Shown piece by piece: positions 1-9,303 of a stretch of 64,000 nt of DNA; within the stretch, counting starts at the first letter, position 1; the number at the start of each line of letters is the position of its first letter. The stretch is from Chlorobiaceae bacterium (GTDB lineage Bacteria > Bacteroidota > Ignavibacteria > UBA10030 > SZUA-254), in NCBI GenBank assembly GCA_013824245.1, contig PNNN01000009.1, positions 123,501-187,500 on the forward strand, in the 5' to 3' direction. Under the pieces are notes generated by a model. It was not told where the DNA came from. It saw only the letters and a program-made list of their open reading frames with translations, and did no database searches. The position numbers and the translations under genes are program-made.

Positions 1-46
1 TGACAATGATTTCGAATAATCATTTCGATAATAAATAAGCAAATCG

Positions 47-943
47 ATGACAAAACAACATCGGGCAGAATTATACATGGCGGCTGTTACCTTCATTTGG
101 GGAAGTACATTCGTTATAAGTAAATCTCTGCTCGATTTCACATCGCCACTTGCCTATACGGCGTTACGTTTCTTTCTTTCGGCTGCAATCGTTCTGATTT
201 TATTTTACAAGCGCGTTTCTGTCGTTCCGATCTCAACAATGCTGAAAGGGGCGGTGTTAGGAACATTTCTGTTCTTCGGCTTTGCTCTGCAAACAGTAGG
301 ACTACAATATACAACCGCATCAAAATCTGCTTTTTTCACAGGCATGCTCGTTGTGTTAACACCTATTGTTCATTTCACCGTCCAGCATTTTTTGAAAATG
401 AAAAAAAAACCTCTGCGCGCCGGAAATATTATTGGTGTTATTTTTGCCGCATTCGGACTTTTCCTCCTCACATCACCTGAAGGTTCTTCATTCAATTACG
501 GCGATGCTTTAACACTCGGCTGCGCATTTCTCTTTGCATTGTATATCGTTTATCTCGATTTTGCGTCGAGCGAACCGGACAAATTGCAATTAACTTACGT
601 TCAATTTTTAGTGTGTGGTATGCTCGGTTTAATTTCGGCTATTATTTTCGAAGATTCATATATTATATTTTCATGGCAATTTATCTCAGGACTTCTCTAT
701 TTGACAATCTTCGCTACAATTATCTCGATGTGGGTGCAGAATCAATTTCAAGGCGATACAACTCCAACCAGAGCGGCTTTAATCTTTGCTATGGAACCTG
801 TGATTGCGGCAGGATTTGCGTATTATTTCCGAAATGAAATTATCGGGGTGATAGGTGTTTTCGGGGGAATAATTATTTTATTAGGATTGCTTATCTCCGA
901 ATTTTCGGATAATATTCCGTTCCTAAAAAAAGAATTATTATAA
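47..943 (+). CDS. EamA/DMT-family transporter
   Basis: This 298-residue protein is almost entirely hydrophobic, with about ten membrane segments arranged as two tandem EamA repeats (roughly residues 8-140 and 150-290). The WGSTFV motif in the first helix and a glycine-rich last helix are typical of the drug/metabolite transporter superfamily. Members sit in the inner membrane and usually export amino acids, nucleobases or other metabolites; the substrate cannot be read from the sequence. It starts at ATG 47 with no strong Shine-Dalgarno site, and its neighbours (an lnt pseudogene and a histidine kinase on the other strand) give no functional hint. Confidence 0.85.
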   Translation: MTKQHRAELYMAAVTFIWGSTFVISKSLLDFTSPLAYTALRFFLSAAIVLILFYKRVSVVPISTMLKGAVLGTFLFFGFALQTVGLQYTTASKSAFFTGMLVVLTPIVHFTVQHFLKMKKKPLRAGNIIGVIFAAFGLFLLTSPEGSSFNYGDALTLGCAFLFALYIVYLDFASSEPDKLQLTYVQFLVCGMLGLISAIIFEDSYIIFSWQFISGLLYLTIFATIISMWVQNQFQGDTTPTRAALIFAMEPVIAAGFAYYFRNEIIGVIGVFGGIIILLGLLISEFSDNIPFLKKELL

Positions 944-1051
944 CAAAATCATTATGAGTGCACCGTAAATATTGTCTCGTAAAAAAGTGATTTGCCGTGC
1001 TGGACAAAATGATTCTGTTTTTTGAAATTGGCAATCAATTTATTTCAACTT

Positions 1052-1829
1052 ATGAAAAATAAGTTATTTATTTCATCGATGTTAGGCATATGTTTAGGGA
1101 TTGCATATCCGCCATTTAGATTTGGCTGGTTAGCGTTTGTGGCGTTCGTTCCGCTATTCTTTGTCTTTGATAATAAAAAATAATTCCGAGAAGGATTTGT
1201 TTTTAGTTTCATCTCTTTTTTTATTTTCTCGATTATCACATTATATCGGGTCGGAGCTTTTAATATTGCAAAAGATATTTATCTTTTAATAACCGGCATC
1301 GCTCTTCTCATCGTATCACCGTTATGGTTTTCTATATTGATTGCAGTTTATTTTACATTAAGAAAACAATTCGGGGGAAAATATCTCCCTTTTAACATTT
1401 CCATTTATTTAGGTGGGCTGGGAATATATTCTAACAAAAATTGAAATTGAGTCGATTAACATAAAGAAACTTCTGAAAAATTCTCACAGAGTCACCCTGA
1501 ACGTCTCGACTGAGCTCGACGAAGTCTCGTTTCAGGGTCTAAAATTGAATAGATTCCGATCCCGCTTTTAGAGCGGGACGGAATGACTCTGACATTCTCT
1601 GAATATTTCAGATGTTTCATAAATTTATTTACCGGTGATTGGACTTTGTATCAAGATGTTTCAAAGTTGCCGCTAGTTTGGAAGAATGAAAGCATTCACC
1701 GATATAGGTGAGGCAACTACGCTGGTTGGTTCTGTTGATTTACGATATGATATCACCTTTTATACCGCTCATGGAGATATGCTCGGCAGAGGTTGCTGGT
1801 ATATATTCTTGTTTCTAATCGTTATATAA
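1052..1829 (+). pseudogene. Decayed apolipoprotein N-acyltransferase (lnt) copy
   Basis: Reading from ATG 1052 gives an lnt-like N-terminus (LGIAYPP, LAFVAFVPLFF, LRKQFG) that matches the intact Lnt at 5559-7199, but it is interrupted by TAA at 1181 and ends at TGA 1442. After an inserted palindromic repeat, reading from 1710 to TAA 1827 gives an Lnt C-terminus (LRYDITFYTAHGDMLGR, compare PRTDITFYTRYGDWLAE in the intact copy). The periplasmic catalytic domain with its Glu-Lys-Cys triad is missing. This is a dead second copy with an internal deletion and at least one nonsense mutation. An 8-bp inverted repeat (1815-1822 with 1835-1842) overlaps its end. Confidence 0.8.
1487..1591. repeat. Compound palindromic (REP-like) element
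   Basis: Three nested or adjacent inverted repeats are visible. Outer arms lie at 1487-1494 and 1584-1591. A left hairpin has arms ACCCTGAA 1494-1501 and TTCAGGGT 1531-1538. A right hairpin has arms TCCCGCT 1560-1566 and AGCGGGA 1572-1578, extended by ATTCCG 1553-1558 with CGGAAT 1579-1584. It lies in the remains of the lnt pseudogene, where it could be the cause or a consequence of the decay. Confidence 0.75.
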
Positions 1830-1866
1830 TTAATACGATTAGTTATAAATCGACAAAGAAAATCAC

Positions 1867-3345
1867 CTATTGCTGAATCGGGAGGCGAATAGTGAAAGTT
1901 GTTCCGACATTTTCATTGCTCTTCACGCGGATTTCACCTCGGAAACTTTTTATTATACCGTAACTTACCCATAAACCTAATCCGGTCCCTTCGCCAACTT
2001 TCTTCGTTGTAAAAAACGGCTCGAAAATCTTCGACAGATCGTCTTGCTTAATACCTTTACCACCGTCCTCAACAGTAATCACAATAAAATCATCAATCAA
2101 TGTAGAATGTACATATATCTGCTTTTTATTCTCCATGGTCGGTATTACGCCTTGTAATGCATCAACAGCATTCAGAAGCAGATTGATAAAAACTTGTTCG
2201 ATCTGATCGGGGACAAGCATAATGGGAGGGAGATTATCTTCAAGTTTAGAATTGATGATGATCTCTTTGGCTTTTTTACTTACCTTAACAATTTCTATAG
2301 CATCGCGGATGGTTTTATTTACATCTGTTAATTGTACCTCGTAAGTAGATCGACGTGAAAAATCTACAAGATCACGTATAATTCTTGAAATCCGGGTAAC
2401 CTGACTTTTTATAAGTTCAAGTTTTTCTTGTGTGAATTCATCCTCGCTGGTGCGTTGAATTATTTGAACGAGTGAAGAGATCGATGCCAATGGATTTCCC
2501 ACTTCGTGCGCCAAGCCGGCGGCAAGCATTCCTATGCTTTCCATCTTCTGGGCGTGTATTAATTGCTGTTCGAGATACTTTTGATCCGAGATGTCGCGGT
2601 GAATTCCAAAATATCCCACCAACTCGCCATCAGGGTGGATGATTGGCGATACGAGAATCTGTGTGTAGAATGGATCTCCGTTCCGCTTTAGATTTTCAAC
2701 TTCTCCAACCCAAACTTTTCCTGATGATATGGTTTGCCACATTCTATGCCAAAAACTTTTTGGATGTTTGCGACTGCTGAAGATGTTGGGATTTTTTCCG
2801 ACCAATTCTTCTTTTGAATAACCGCTGGCTTGTTCGAATGCCGGGTTTACATATATGATGTTGCCGTGCTGATCTGTAATTTCAATTGGATTTACCGTAA
2901 AGTGCGCCAAATTGGTAAATCTTAAAAGATCAAGCTCTTGTTTTTTCTTATCGGAAATATCACGCGCAACAATAAGGTAACAATCTGTGTACTCGTTATT
3001 TAAAACGTATAACTTGCTAAAAAATAATTCAACATCCAGATAGGTATTATCGCTTTTTTTCAATGTTGTTTCCAACCTGAGGCGTTCCCCAGATTTCGAA
3101 CATCGTCTAAGAATATCCTCGAATTGATATTGAGAAGCGGCAGGTAAAAAATCGCAAAAATGTTTTGAGAGAATCTGAGTGTTATTACTCTTCAACAAAT
3201 TGATGCCTGCATCATTACCTTCAACAATTCTACCATCCTGTGAAATCACGTAAGTGATATCCGGCAAGGCGTTGAAGAGATAACGTAAATCGTTATGTAA
3301 CGATTTTATTTCTTTAGATTGATTTAGATTAACCGATTTTGTCAT
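1867..3345 (-). CDS. PAS-domain sensor histidine kinase
   Basis: This 492-residue kinase has two PAS domains (about 18-132 and 145-256), a HisKA dimerisation helix with the phospho-acceptor His280 in the motif AHEVGNPL, and a C-terminal HATPase. The ATPase boxes are visible: N box around Asn392 ([10 protein letters not shown]), G1 DGGKG 427-431, F box FEPFF 441-445 and G2 GEGTGLGL 451-458. No signal peptide or membrane segment is seen, so it should sense a cytoplasmic cue through PAS. No response regulator adjoins it; the lone receiver at 38227-38679 is a speculative partner. It is transcribed divergently from acyP. Confidence 0.92.
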   Translation of the reverse strand: MTKSVNLNQSKEIKSLHNDLRYLFNALPDITYVISQDGRIVEGNDAGINLLKSNNTQILSKHFCDFLPAASQYQFEDILRRCSKSGERLRLETTLKKSDNTYLDVELFFSKLYVLNNEYTDCYLIVARDISDKKKQELDLLRFTNLAHFTVNPIEITDQHGNIIYVNPAFEQASGYSKEELVGKNPNIFSSRKHPKSFWHRMWQTISSGKVWVGEVENLKRNGDPFYTQILVSPIIHPDGELVGYFGIHRDISDQKYLEQQLIHAQKMESIGMLAAGLAHEVGNPLASISSLVQIIQRTSEDEFTQEKLELIKSQVTRISRIIRDLVDFSRRSTYEVQLTDVNKTIRDAIEIVKVSKKAKEIIINSKLEDNLPPIMLVPDQIEQVFINLLLNAVDALQGVIPTMENKKQIYVHSTLIDDFIVITVEDGGKGIKQDDLSKIFEPFFTTKKVGEGTGLGLWVSYGIIKSFRGEIRVKSNENVGTTFTIRLPIQQ

Positions 3346-3376
3346 TTATATTCATATTGTGGAAGTGTGTATCTAA

Positions 3377-3405
3377 AATATACTTCACATACTCTCAATA
3401 ATCAA
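3377..3405 (-). promoter_or_regulatory. Promoter of the histidine kinase gene
   Basis: On the minus strand the -35 box TTGATT (3405-3400) and the -10 box TATATT (3382-3377) are separated by exactly 17 bp, 32 bp upstream of the start codon. Confidence 0.6.
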
Positions 3406-3529
3406 ATCGATGTAATGATATTTAAAAGTCTACCTTGCTGTCCTAAGTGTTTAAGATAAATGGCGGATTGTTGTAGACATATCTTTTTTGTAAGCCGAAG
3501 CGGAACGCGAAGGCGGATTAAAATAAGGT

Positions 3530-3558
3530 TTGACTTTAATCCAATTTCCTCGTATTTT
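3530..3558 (+). promoter_or_regulatory. Promoter of the acyP-ispF operon
   Basis: TTGACT (3530-3535), a 17-bp spacer and TATTTT (3553-3558) lie 15 bp before the acyP start codon, implying a very short leader. The only visible ribosome-binding sequence is weak. Confidence 0.55.
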
Positions 3559-3573
3559 TTTTAGTCGGGTATT

Positions 3574-3849
3574 ATGAATGAACAACATATTCATATGATC
3601 GTTAGAGGGATGGTGCAAGGTGTTGGATTTCGATACTTTGTCTATCAACGTGCGGTTCGATTGGGTTTGAAAGGATTCGTCCGAAACCTTCCAGACGGTA
3701 ATGTTGAAGTTGAAGTATCCGGTAGTAGATCATTAGTTGAAGAACTGATTCAGATGGTGAAAGTTGGCACAAGAGCATCAAGTGTAACCGATGTTCAAAT
3801 TCAAATAATAAATTCAGATTTAAATTTTACTTCATTCGATATAAAGTGA
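3574..3849 (+). CDS. acyP: Acylphosphatase
   Basis: At 91 residues this is the normal size for acylphosphatase, a small cytoplasmic ferredoxin-like fold enzyme that hydrolyses acyl phosphates such as acetyl phosphate and carbamoyl phosphate. The signature VQGVGFR carries the phosphate-binding Arg20, and Asn38 (in VRNLPDG) is the catalytic asparagine; both are present. It is first in a plus-strand run with ispF 4 bp downstream, which suggests co-transcription but no shared pathway. Confidence 0.93.
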   Translation: MNEQHIHMIVRGMVQGVGFRYFVYQRAVRLGLKGFVRNLPDGNVEVEVSGSRSLVEELIQMVKVGTRASSVTDVQIQIINSDLNFTSFDIK

Positions 3850-3853
3850 TATA

Positions 3854-4342
3854 ATGGATATTCGAGTAGGTTTTGGCTATGATGTGCACAGGATGATAAT
3901 AAACCGTAAATTGATATTGGGCGGGGTTGAAATTCCATTCATTAAAGGTTTGCTAGGGCATTCGGATGCGGATGCTCTCTGCCATGCGATTTCCGATGCC
4001 CTATTAGGTGCGGCTGCCTTAGGAGATATTGGAAAACATTTTCCGGACACAGACCCGCGATTTAAAGATATTTCGAGCATCGTATTGCTGCGCCATGTCG
4101 GAGGATTAATAAGATCTAATAATTATGAAATCGTCAATATTGATTCAACAATAGTGCTGCAACAACCAAAAGTTGCTCCTTACGTTAAACGGATGCGCGA
4201 TAATATTGCGCATTCTTTGGGATTACATCTAAATCAAGTCTCTGTAAAAGCTACTACGAATGAAGAATTGGGTTTCATAGGAATGGGTGAAGGAGCTGCC
4301 GCTTATTCTGTGGTTTCTATTCGGGGATTCTCGCAATTATAA
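3854..4342 (+). CDS. ispF: 2-C-methyl-D-erythritol 2,4-cyclodiphosphate synthase
   Basis: IspF converts CDP-methylerythritol 2-phosphate into the cyclic diphosphate with release of CMP, the fifth step of the MEP isoprenoid pathway. The 162-residue length is standard. Metal ligands are visible as Asp10 and His12 (YDVHR) and His44 ([10 protein letters not shown]), with the HSDADAL and [10 protein letters not shown] segments that build the active site. It follows acyP by 4 bp. No other MEP gene (ispD, ispE) is in the window. Confidence 0.97.
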   Translation: MDIRVGFGYDVHRMIINRKLILGGVEIPFIKGLLGHSDADALCHAISDALLGAAALGDIGKHFPDTDPRFKDISSIVLLRHVGGLIRSNNYEIVNIDSTIVLQQPKVAPYVKRMRDNIAHSLGLHLNQVSVKATTNEELGFIGMGEGAAAYSVVSIRGFSQL

Positions 4343-4357
4343 ATCAGAAAAAATATT

Positions 4358-4969
4358 TTGGAAGAATTAATACAAATTATTACGAAGCTTGATCCGGCTT
4401 GGATCTATTTTACAATTTTCATTGTAGCGTTTATCGAGAATATATTCCCACCTGCACCAAGCGATATACTTGTGGTATTTGGCGGTGCATTGGCGGGGAT
4501 GGAAAAGGGTAACTTTGTATTCGCATTTCTTGCAGGTGCATTAGGAGGTACTCTAGGTTTCATGGTAATGTACAGTATCGGTAAATGGTTCGGTCATACT
4601 ATTTTAGAAAAGGGTAAAATAAAGTTTATAAAACTCGATGGTCTTCATAAATTTGAACGATGGTTTCAAAAGTGGGGGTTTTGGTTGATTATTGGTAATC
4701 GATTTCTTTCCGGTACACGGGCAGTTGTCTCTTTTTTTGCCGGTGTATCTGAACTCGATTTTAAACGAACAACTTTACTTTCACTCATCAGTTCTGTTTT
4801 ATGGTATGCGATACTTGTTTATGCAGGTTATTCTCTTGGTCAACATTGGGAACAAGTTGGTAATTTATTGAAAACATACACCATAGGTGTAACAATAGCG
4901 ATTATATTAATCGGAACTTTAAGTGCAATACATTATTTCTATCTTAGAAAAAGAAAAAATTCAAAATGA
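4358..4969 (+). CDS. DedA-family membrane protein
   Basis: This 203-residue membrane protein has about five hydrophobic segments and the DedA/SNARE-associated signature around GNRFLSGTRAVVSFFAG. DedA proteins are inner-membrane transporters linked to lipid-carrier (undecaprenyl phosphate, phospholipid) translocation and envelope homeostasis. It begins with TTG at 4358, 15 bp after ispF, and overlaps the next gene by 4 nt (ATGA). Pairing with a PAP2 phosphatase suggests a role in recycling polyprenyl-phosphate carriers, which is an inference from context. Confidence 0.88.
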   Translation: MEELIQIITKLDPAWIYFTIFIVAFIENIFPPAPSDILVVFGGALAGMEKGNFVFAFLAGALGGTLGFMVMYSIGKWFGHTILEKGKIKFIKLDGLHKFERWFQKWGFWLIIGNRFLSGTRAVVSFFAGVSELDFKRTTLLSLISSVLWYAILVYAGYSLGQHWEQVGNLLKTYTIGVTIAIILIGTLSAIHYFYLRKRKNSK

Positions 4970-5562
4970 TCGATTATTTATATTCAATTGATAAGTGGTT
5001 ATTTTGTTTTTTCAATCAAACCTTATCAAATCCGGTTTTTGATTTCATCATGCCTCCAATTACAGATTGGAATATTAGTTGGATTGGCAAAGGTATAGCG
5101 CTGGCACTTTGGCTGTTGCTCTTTTGGCGCGGTGGGAAACGTGGAAGAACAGTGGCTCTCTTATTGATCGTATTAATTTTGATAACAGATCAATTGAGCA
5201 CAAATTTCATAAAACATTATTTTGAACGGTTACGTCCGTGTCATAAATTAAATGGTGTACCCGTAGTTGAAACGGTTCGGTTGATTGCTGGAGTAGGATG
5301 TGGAGGAGGTTATTCTTTTCCATCCGGTCATGCAACAAATAATATTGCCTTTGCTACACTTATCTCATATTATTATCCAAAATGGAAATGGCTTGCATTT
5401 TCGTATGGCATATTAATGGCGTTATCGCGCATATTCGTGGGTGTACACTATCCTTCAGATGTTCTTTTCGGAGGTTTACTTGGCGCATTTTGTGCGCTTG
5501 CTCTAATTGAAATCTGGAAATATATTTCTCGTCACTATCCAAGCTTGGACTTGAGTTCGTGA
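4966..5562 (+). CDS. PAP2-family membrane phosphatase
   Basis: This 198-residue membrane enzyme carries all three PAP2 motifs: Lys83 with Arg90-Pro91 (KHYFERLRP), Ser120-Gly-His122 (PSGHA) and Arg155/His161/Asp165 (SRIFVGVHYPSD). The family removes phosphate from lipid phosphates such as undecaprenyl pyrophosphate or phosphatidate at the outer face of the inner membrane. It overlaps DedA and lnt by 4 nt on each side, so the three envelope genes appear translationally coupled. A BacA-independent undecaprenyl-pyrophosphate phosphatase role is plausible but unproven. Confidence 0.9.
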   Translation: MIDYLYSIDKWLFCFFNQTLSNPVFDFIMPPITDWNISWIGKGIALALWLLLFWRGGKRGRTVALLLIVLILITDQLSTNFIKHYFERLRPCHKLNGVPVVETVRLIAGVGCGGGYSFPSGHATNNIAFATLISYYYPKWKWLAFSYGILMALSRIFVGVHYPSDVLFGGLLGAFCALALIEIWKYISRHYPSLDLSS

Positions 5563-7199
5563 ACGTTAGCAGAAAGTTCAAAATATTTTTAGGGATTTCA
5601 ACCGGATTGTTATTAGGAATCGCTTTTCCTCCGGTTCCAACCGGTGTTACCGCATTAATTGCATTTGTTCCTTTTTTTCTTCTCCTTAGCACGCTCGATA
5701 ATTACGGATCAACATTTCGCTACACTTATTTTACAATTTTCATTTTCAATCTGATAACAACATACTGGACAGGCGGTTTTGTTCACTTCAAAGATTGGTA
5801 CATGATGGTTGCGGGATTGTTGCTGATAATCGCGCACCCGTTGTTTTTTATTGTTCCCGCATTTGTGTGGTTATTCATACGTAAACAATTCGGTTTTAAG
5901 ATTTCGTTATTCGTTTTCCCCTTCATTTGGGTCGGCTTTGAATATCTGCACGGCATAGGGGATTTAGGATTTCCTTGGCTTACAATAGGGAATACACAAA
6001 CTTACGATTTATCTGTCATCCAAGTTGCATCGATCACAGGTGTGTACGGAATATCTTTCTGGATATTATGGATCAACGTATTGATCTTTCTCTTGTTAGT
6101 TAAAATATTTCTGAAAGAGTGGAACATCTCTGACAAAAAATCAATATTATTACTATCCACAATTCTCATCATTTATTTCCTTCCAAAATATTATGGAAGT
6201 ATGGTAATTGAAAATAAATCATCAGAAGAAAATAATCATATTTTAGTTTCAGTTATACAACCAAATATAGATACATTTGAAAAATGGACGGTAGATCCAA
6301 CAATGCCGCTTAATATTTTGCAAGATCAGATGAACGAGATTCGATCTGTTCATCCCGATTTAGTTTTATGGCCCGAAACAGCGATTCCATTTTATATTCT
6401 TCAACCGCAAAATATTTATTATCTAAATCAACTTAAACAATTAGTGAATTCTTTTGATGTGCATCTACTAACCGGTATTCCCGATATCACTTACTATCCG
6501 TCATCGGGTCAATTCCCTAAGAGCAGTAAAACATCAAAAAATGGCGACAGGTATGACTCATTCAACAGCTCGATGCTGATTTCCCCTCGTGATCAAAATA
6601 TTCAGAAGTATGCTAAAATCGTGTTGGTTCCTTTCGCAGAAAGAGTGCCGTTTTCGGAGGAACTTAGTTTTTTAAATATCATGGAATGGAATTTCGGTTT
6701 GGGTGGTTGGGGGTATGGAAGAGATACAACTGTTTTTGAGATGAAAATTCGGAGCGGCGAGATAGTCAAATTCTCAAACCTCATTTGTTATGAATCTGTT
6801 TTTCCAACTTTTGTAAACACGTTTGTTAAGAATGGGGCAGAATTTTTAACTGTAATAACAAACGACAGTTGGTGGGGAAACACTTCGGGTGCGTACCAGC
6901 ATAAACAGATTGCGATCATGAGAGCGGTTGAAAATCGCAGATGGGTAGTGCAATGCGCAAACGGCGGTATATCGTGTTATATCGATCCGTACGGAAATAT
7001 CATACAGGAATCTGATATGTACGTAAAAGCAATCCTCTCACAAAAGATAGAACCTCGTACCGATATAACTTTTTACACAAGATATGGAGATTGGTTAGCA
7101 GAGATTTGCATCGTAATCAGTCTATTTTTTATTGTAGCAACAATCAGCGGAAAATTTTATAAAACTTTAAGAAAAAGAGATTATAATGGAATACATTGA
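5559..7199 (+). CDS. lnt: Apolipoprotein N-acyltransferase
   Basis: Lnt transfers the third acyl chain to the N-terminal cysteine of lipoproteins in the inner membrane. The 546-residue protein has an N-terminal membrane region (to about 215), a nitrilase-like periplasmic domain and a C-terminal anchor helix. The catalytic triad is Glu273 (WPETAIPF), Lys353 (YAKIVLVPF) and Cys410 (LICYESVFP). It starts at GTG 5559, overlapping the PAP2 stop codon. The several lipoproteins encoded in this window are its likely clients. A broken relative lies at 1052-1829. Confidence 0.95.
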   Translation: MNVSRKFKIFLGISTGLLLGIAFPPVPTGVTALIAFVPFFLLLSTLDNYGSTFRYTYFTIFIFNLITTYWTGGFVHFKDWYMMVAGLLLIIAHPLFFIVPAFVWLFIRKQFGFKISLFVFPFIWVGFEYLHGIGDLGFPWLTIGNTQTYDLSVIQVASITGVYGISFWILWINVLIFLLLVKIFLKEWNISDKKSILLLSTILIIYFLPKYYGSMVIENKSSEENNHILVSVIQPNIDTFEKWTVDPTMPLNILQDQMNEIRSVHPDLVLWPETAIPFYILQPQNIYYLNQLKQLVNSFDVHLLTGIPDITYYPSSGQFPKSSKTSKNGDRYDSFNSSMLISPRDQNIQKYAKIVLVPFAERVPFSEELSFLNIMEWNFGLGGWGYGRDTTVFEMKIRSGEIVKFSNLICYESVFPTFVNTFVKNGAEFLTVITNDSWWGNTSGAYQHKQIAIMRAVENRRWVVQCANGGISCYIDPYGNIIQESDMYVKAILSQKIEPRTDITFYTRYGDWLAEICIVISLFFIVATISGKFYKTLRKRDYNGIH

Positions 7200-8217
7200 T
7201 CTTAGAAGCGATACGGTTACAAAGCCGTCTGAAGCGATGAGGCGCGCAATGATGGAAGCCGAAGTTGGTGATGATGTTTACGGCGAAGACCCAACTGTGA
7301 ATAAACTTCAAAACAAAATTGCCGGGATGTTTCAGAAAGAAGCGGCATTATTTGTTCCGAGCGGAACCATGGGAAATGAGATCTGCATTAAGTTGCATAC
7401 CCAGCCGGGAGATGAGATCATTGTGGAACAAGATTCTCACATATTTGTTTATGAAACAGCAGCGCCATCACTTTTAGCCGGTGTTCAAATGCTACCATTG
7501 CCCGGTGAGAGTGGTGCTTTGACAGCAGAACAAATTAAAAAATCTATAAGACCCTCGGTATATTATTTACCGCGAACAAAGTTAATCTGCATTGAAAACA
7601 CCCATGGTAGAAGTGCAGGATCTATCATTCCAATTAACGAGATTCGTAAAATATATGAAATTGCAGTTACGCAAAATATAAAGATGCATTTAGATGGAGC
7701 AAGATTATGGAACGCATCTGTTGCCTCACAAATTCCTGTCCATGAATATGCAAAATATTTCGATTCAATCTCTGTCTGTTTTTCAAAAGGATTAGGTGCA
7801 CCAATCGGTTCTATGATTATCGGCTCTCATCAGGTAATTGAGGATGCCCTCAAGTATAGGAAAATATTCGGCGGAGGAATGCGCCAAGTTGGTATTCTTG
7901 CCGCGGCTGCCTTATACGCTGTAGAAAATAATATCGAACGGTTGGCAATTGATCACGATAATGCAAAACATTTTACACAAATATTATCAAAAATAAAAAA
8001 GCTTAAGATAAATCCGGAAAATATTCAAACAAACATGGTCATCATAGATGTAAGTGGAACAGGTAAATCTCAAACGCAAGTATTGAAGACGTTGAAGGAA
8101 CAAGGAGTGCTGCTCACACCCGAACGTGATGCATCGGTTCGTGCTGTTATGCACCTTGATGTGAATAGAAATCAAGTTATAAACGCGGCTAATATTATTC
8201 ATTCTTTATTCGATTAG
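7186..8217 (+). CDS. ltaE: Low-specificity L-threonine aldolase
   Basis: This is a 343-residue PLP fold-type I enzyme that cleaves L-threonine or L-allo-threonine to glycine and acetaldehyde. The N-terminus DLRSDTVTKPS and the stretch VGDDVYGEDPTVNKL are family signatures. Asp170 (HLDGARLWNA) contacts the pyridine nitrogen and Lys201 (CFSKGLGAPIGS) should form the Schiff base. The start overlaps lnt by 14 nt. The nearest acetaldehyde-using enzyme in the window is the aldehyde dehydrogenase at 50608-52026, but it is not linked to this gene. Confidence 0.95.
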   Translation: MEYIDLRSDTVTKPSEAMRRAMMEAEVGDDVYGEDPTVNKLQNKIAGMFQKEAALFVPSGTMGNEICIKLHTQPGDEIIVEQDSHIFVYETAAPSLLAGVQMLPLPGESGALTAEQIKKSIRPSVYYLPRTKLICIENTHGRSAGSIIPINEIRKIYEIAVTQNIKMHLDGARLWNASVASQIPVHEYAKYFDSISVCFSKGLGAPIGSMIIGSHQVIEDALKYRKIFGGGMRQVGILAAAALYAVENNIERLAIDHDNAKHFTQILSKIKKLKINPENIQTNMVIIDVSGTGKSQTQVLKTLKEQGVLLTPERDASVRAVMHLDVNRNQVINAANIIHSLFD

Positions 8218-8219
8218 TC

Positions 8220-8666
8220 ATGGATACCGAAAAATTTAGACACACCATCGAACTTAGGGTTCGGAATTTCGAGGTTGATTGGCAGAACATAGTTCATAAT
8301 GCAATTTATCTTCAGTATTTTGAAATCGGTCGGATTGAATATCTGAAGCACATTGGAATTGATGTAACTGCGGAGCAGATAAATAGTGCATCAAAAGTTG
8401 TTATCGTAAGAAATGAGATAAATTATTTTTTGTCGGCGCGCTTTGATGAATTGTTAAGAGTTTATACCCGAATTAAGTATATTAAAAATTCAAGTTTTGC
8501 GTTTGAAGGATATATCGAAGAAACAAGCTCAAAGCGTAAAATCGCAGATAATATTTCAGTTCATGTTTGGTTAGATCAATCAACACGGAAATCAAAAAGG
8601 GTTAACGATGAATTTCGCGATAAAGTTAGCTCTTTTGAACGAAATTCAGTCGAATTTTTGACATAA
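8220..8666 (+). CDS. Acyl-CoA thioesterase, 4-hydroxybenzoyl-CoA (hot-dog) family
   Basis: This 148-residue protein has the hot-dog fold of YbgC/4HBT thioesterases. The signature is seen as Asp20 (FEVDWQNIVHNAIYLQYFE), where this Asp is the usual catalytic acid, followed by the helix ending GRIEYLKHIG. It should hydrolyse small acyl-CoA thioesters in the cytoplasm. It starts 2 bp after the ltaE stop codon and closes the run that starts at acyP. The exact substrate is unknown. Confidence 0.85.
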   Translation: MDTEKFRHTIELRVRNFEVDWQNIVHNAIYLQYFEIGRIEYLKHIGIDVTAEQINSASKVVIVRNEINYFLSARFDELLRVYTRIKYIKNSSFAFEGYIEETSSKRKIADNISVHVWLDQSTRKSKRVNDEFRDKVSSFERNSVEFLT

Positions 8667-8694
8667 TCCGTCTTTAAACTATTTTTTAAATTTC

Positions 8695-8723
8695 TTGCTA
8701 TTGGCTTTAAGAGTTGTTATATT
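8695..8723 (+). promoter_or_regulatory. Promoter of the rimP-nusA-infB operon
   Basis: TTGCTA (8695-8700), a 17-bp spacer and TATATT (8718-8723) place the transcript start near 8730, just before the leader terminator. Confidence 0.6.
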
Positions 8724-8741
8724 TGATATGTTCTCTCCGTG

Positions 8742-8770
8742 AAAGTCCCACCTAATGGGACTTTTTTTTT
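8742..8770 (+). terminator. Intrinsic terminator/attenuator in the rimP-nusA leader
   Basis: A perfect 9-bp stem (AAAGTCCCA 8742-8750 with TGGGACTTT 8756-8764) closes a 5-nt loop and runs into a tract of T to 8770. It sits about 12 nt after the predicted transcript start and about 45 nt before rimP, so it lies inside the operon leader instead of behind the upstream gene's own promoter unit. It could attenuate the operon or end read-through from upstream. Confidence 0.75.
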
Positions 8771-8813
8771 GAATGAAAAGAGCGATAACCAACTGAAAAT
8801 AACAAGGTTAGAA

Positions 8814-9266
8814 GTGTCAACAATTGATAAAATAAGGAAGCTTATCGAGCCGGTCGTTGAAGCTGATGGTGCTTTCATAATCGATATAGAAATCCATGGC
8901 GGCAAAGAAGGAAAAAGTTTACAGGTCTATATTGATACCGATTCGGGCATCTCAACCCAGATGTGTGCCAGTATAAGCCGCGATCTTTCGAAATTAATCG
9001 ATGAGGAAAATATTTTTACATCACGATATTATTTAGTCGTGTCTTCACCGGGGCTTGACAGACCATTGAAATATTTCAGGCAATATCGAAAAAATATAGG
9101 CAGAACGCTTAAACTAAAAGTTAAAACTGATAATAAAATCGAAAATATTCAAGGGGTGTTATCAAATGTTTTTGATGAAGAAATTACGATCAAGAATAGT
9201 GATAGTGAAGAGCAGAATGTAAAGTTCTCGTCTATTGTCGAAGCGATTGTAGAAACCCCATGGTAA
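8814..9266 (+). CDS. rimP: Ribosome maturation factor RimP
   Basis: RimP assists assembly of the 30S subunit. The core motifs are present: IRKLIEPVVEADGAFIIDIEI, then ISRDLSKLIDEE and YYLVVSSPGLDRPLK, followed by an SH3-like C-terminal domain. I choose GTG 8814 (150 residues) because AAGG lies 8 nt upstream and the family normally has only a few residues before the first helix. The longer reading from GTG 8739 would translate through the leader hairpin. It is the first gene of rimP-nusA-infB-rbfA. Confidence 0.9.
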   Translation: MSTIDKIRKLIEPVVEADGAFIIDIEIHGGKEGKSLQVYIDTDSGISTQMCASISRDLSKLIDEENIFTSRYYLVVSSPGLDRPLKYFRQYRKNIGRTLKLKVKTDNKIENIQGVLSNVFDEEITIKNSDSEEQNVKFSSIVEAIVETPW

Positions 9267-9303
9267 TTGAAATTAGATATACATTAGAATCAAGGAAGGA
9301 ATC

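Noticed and set aside
1045..1239. Minus-strand frame over the lnt pseudogene
   Set aside because: The plus strand clearly matches Lnt; the minus frame is a shadow.
8739..8813. Upstream extension of rimP from GTG 8739
   Set aside because: It would be translated through the terminator hairpin and adds 25 residues not expected in the family; GTG 8814 has a better ribosome-binding site.
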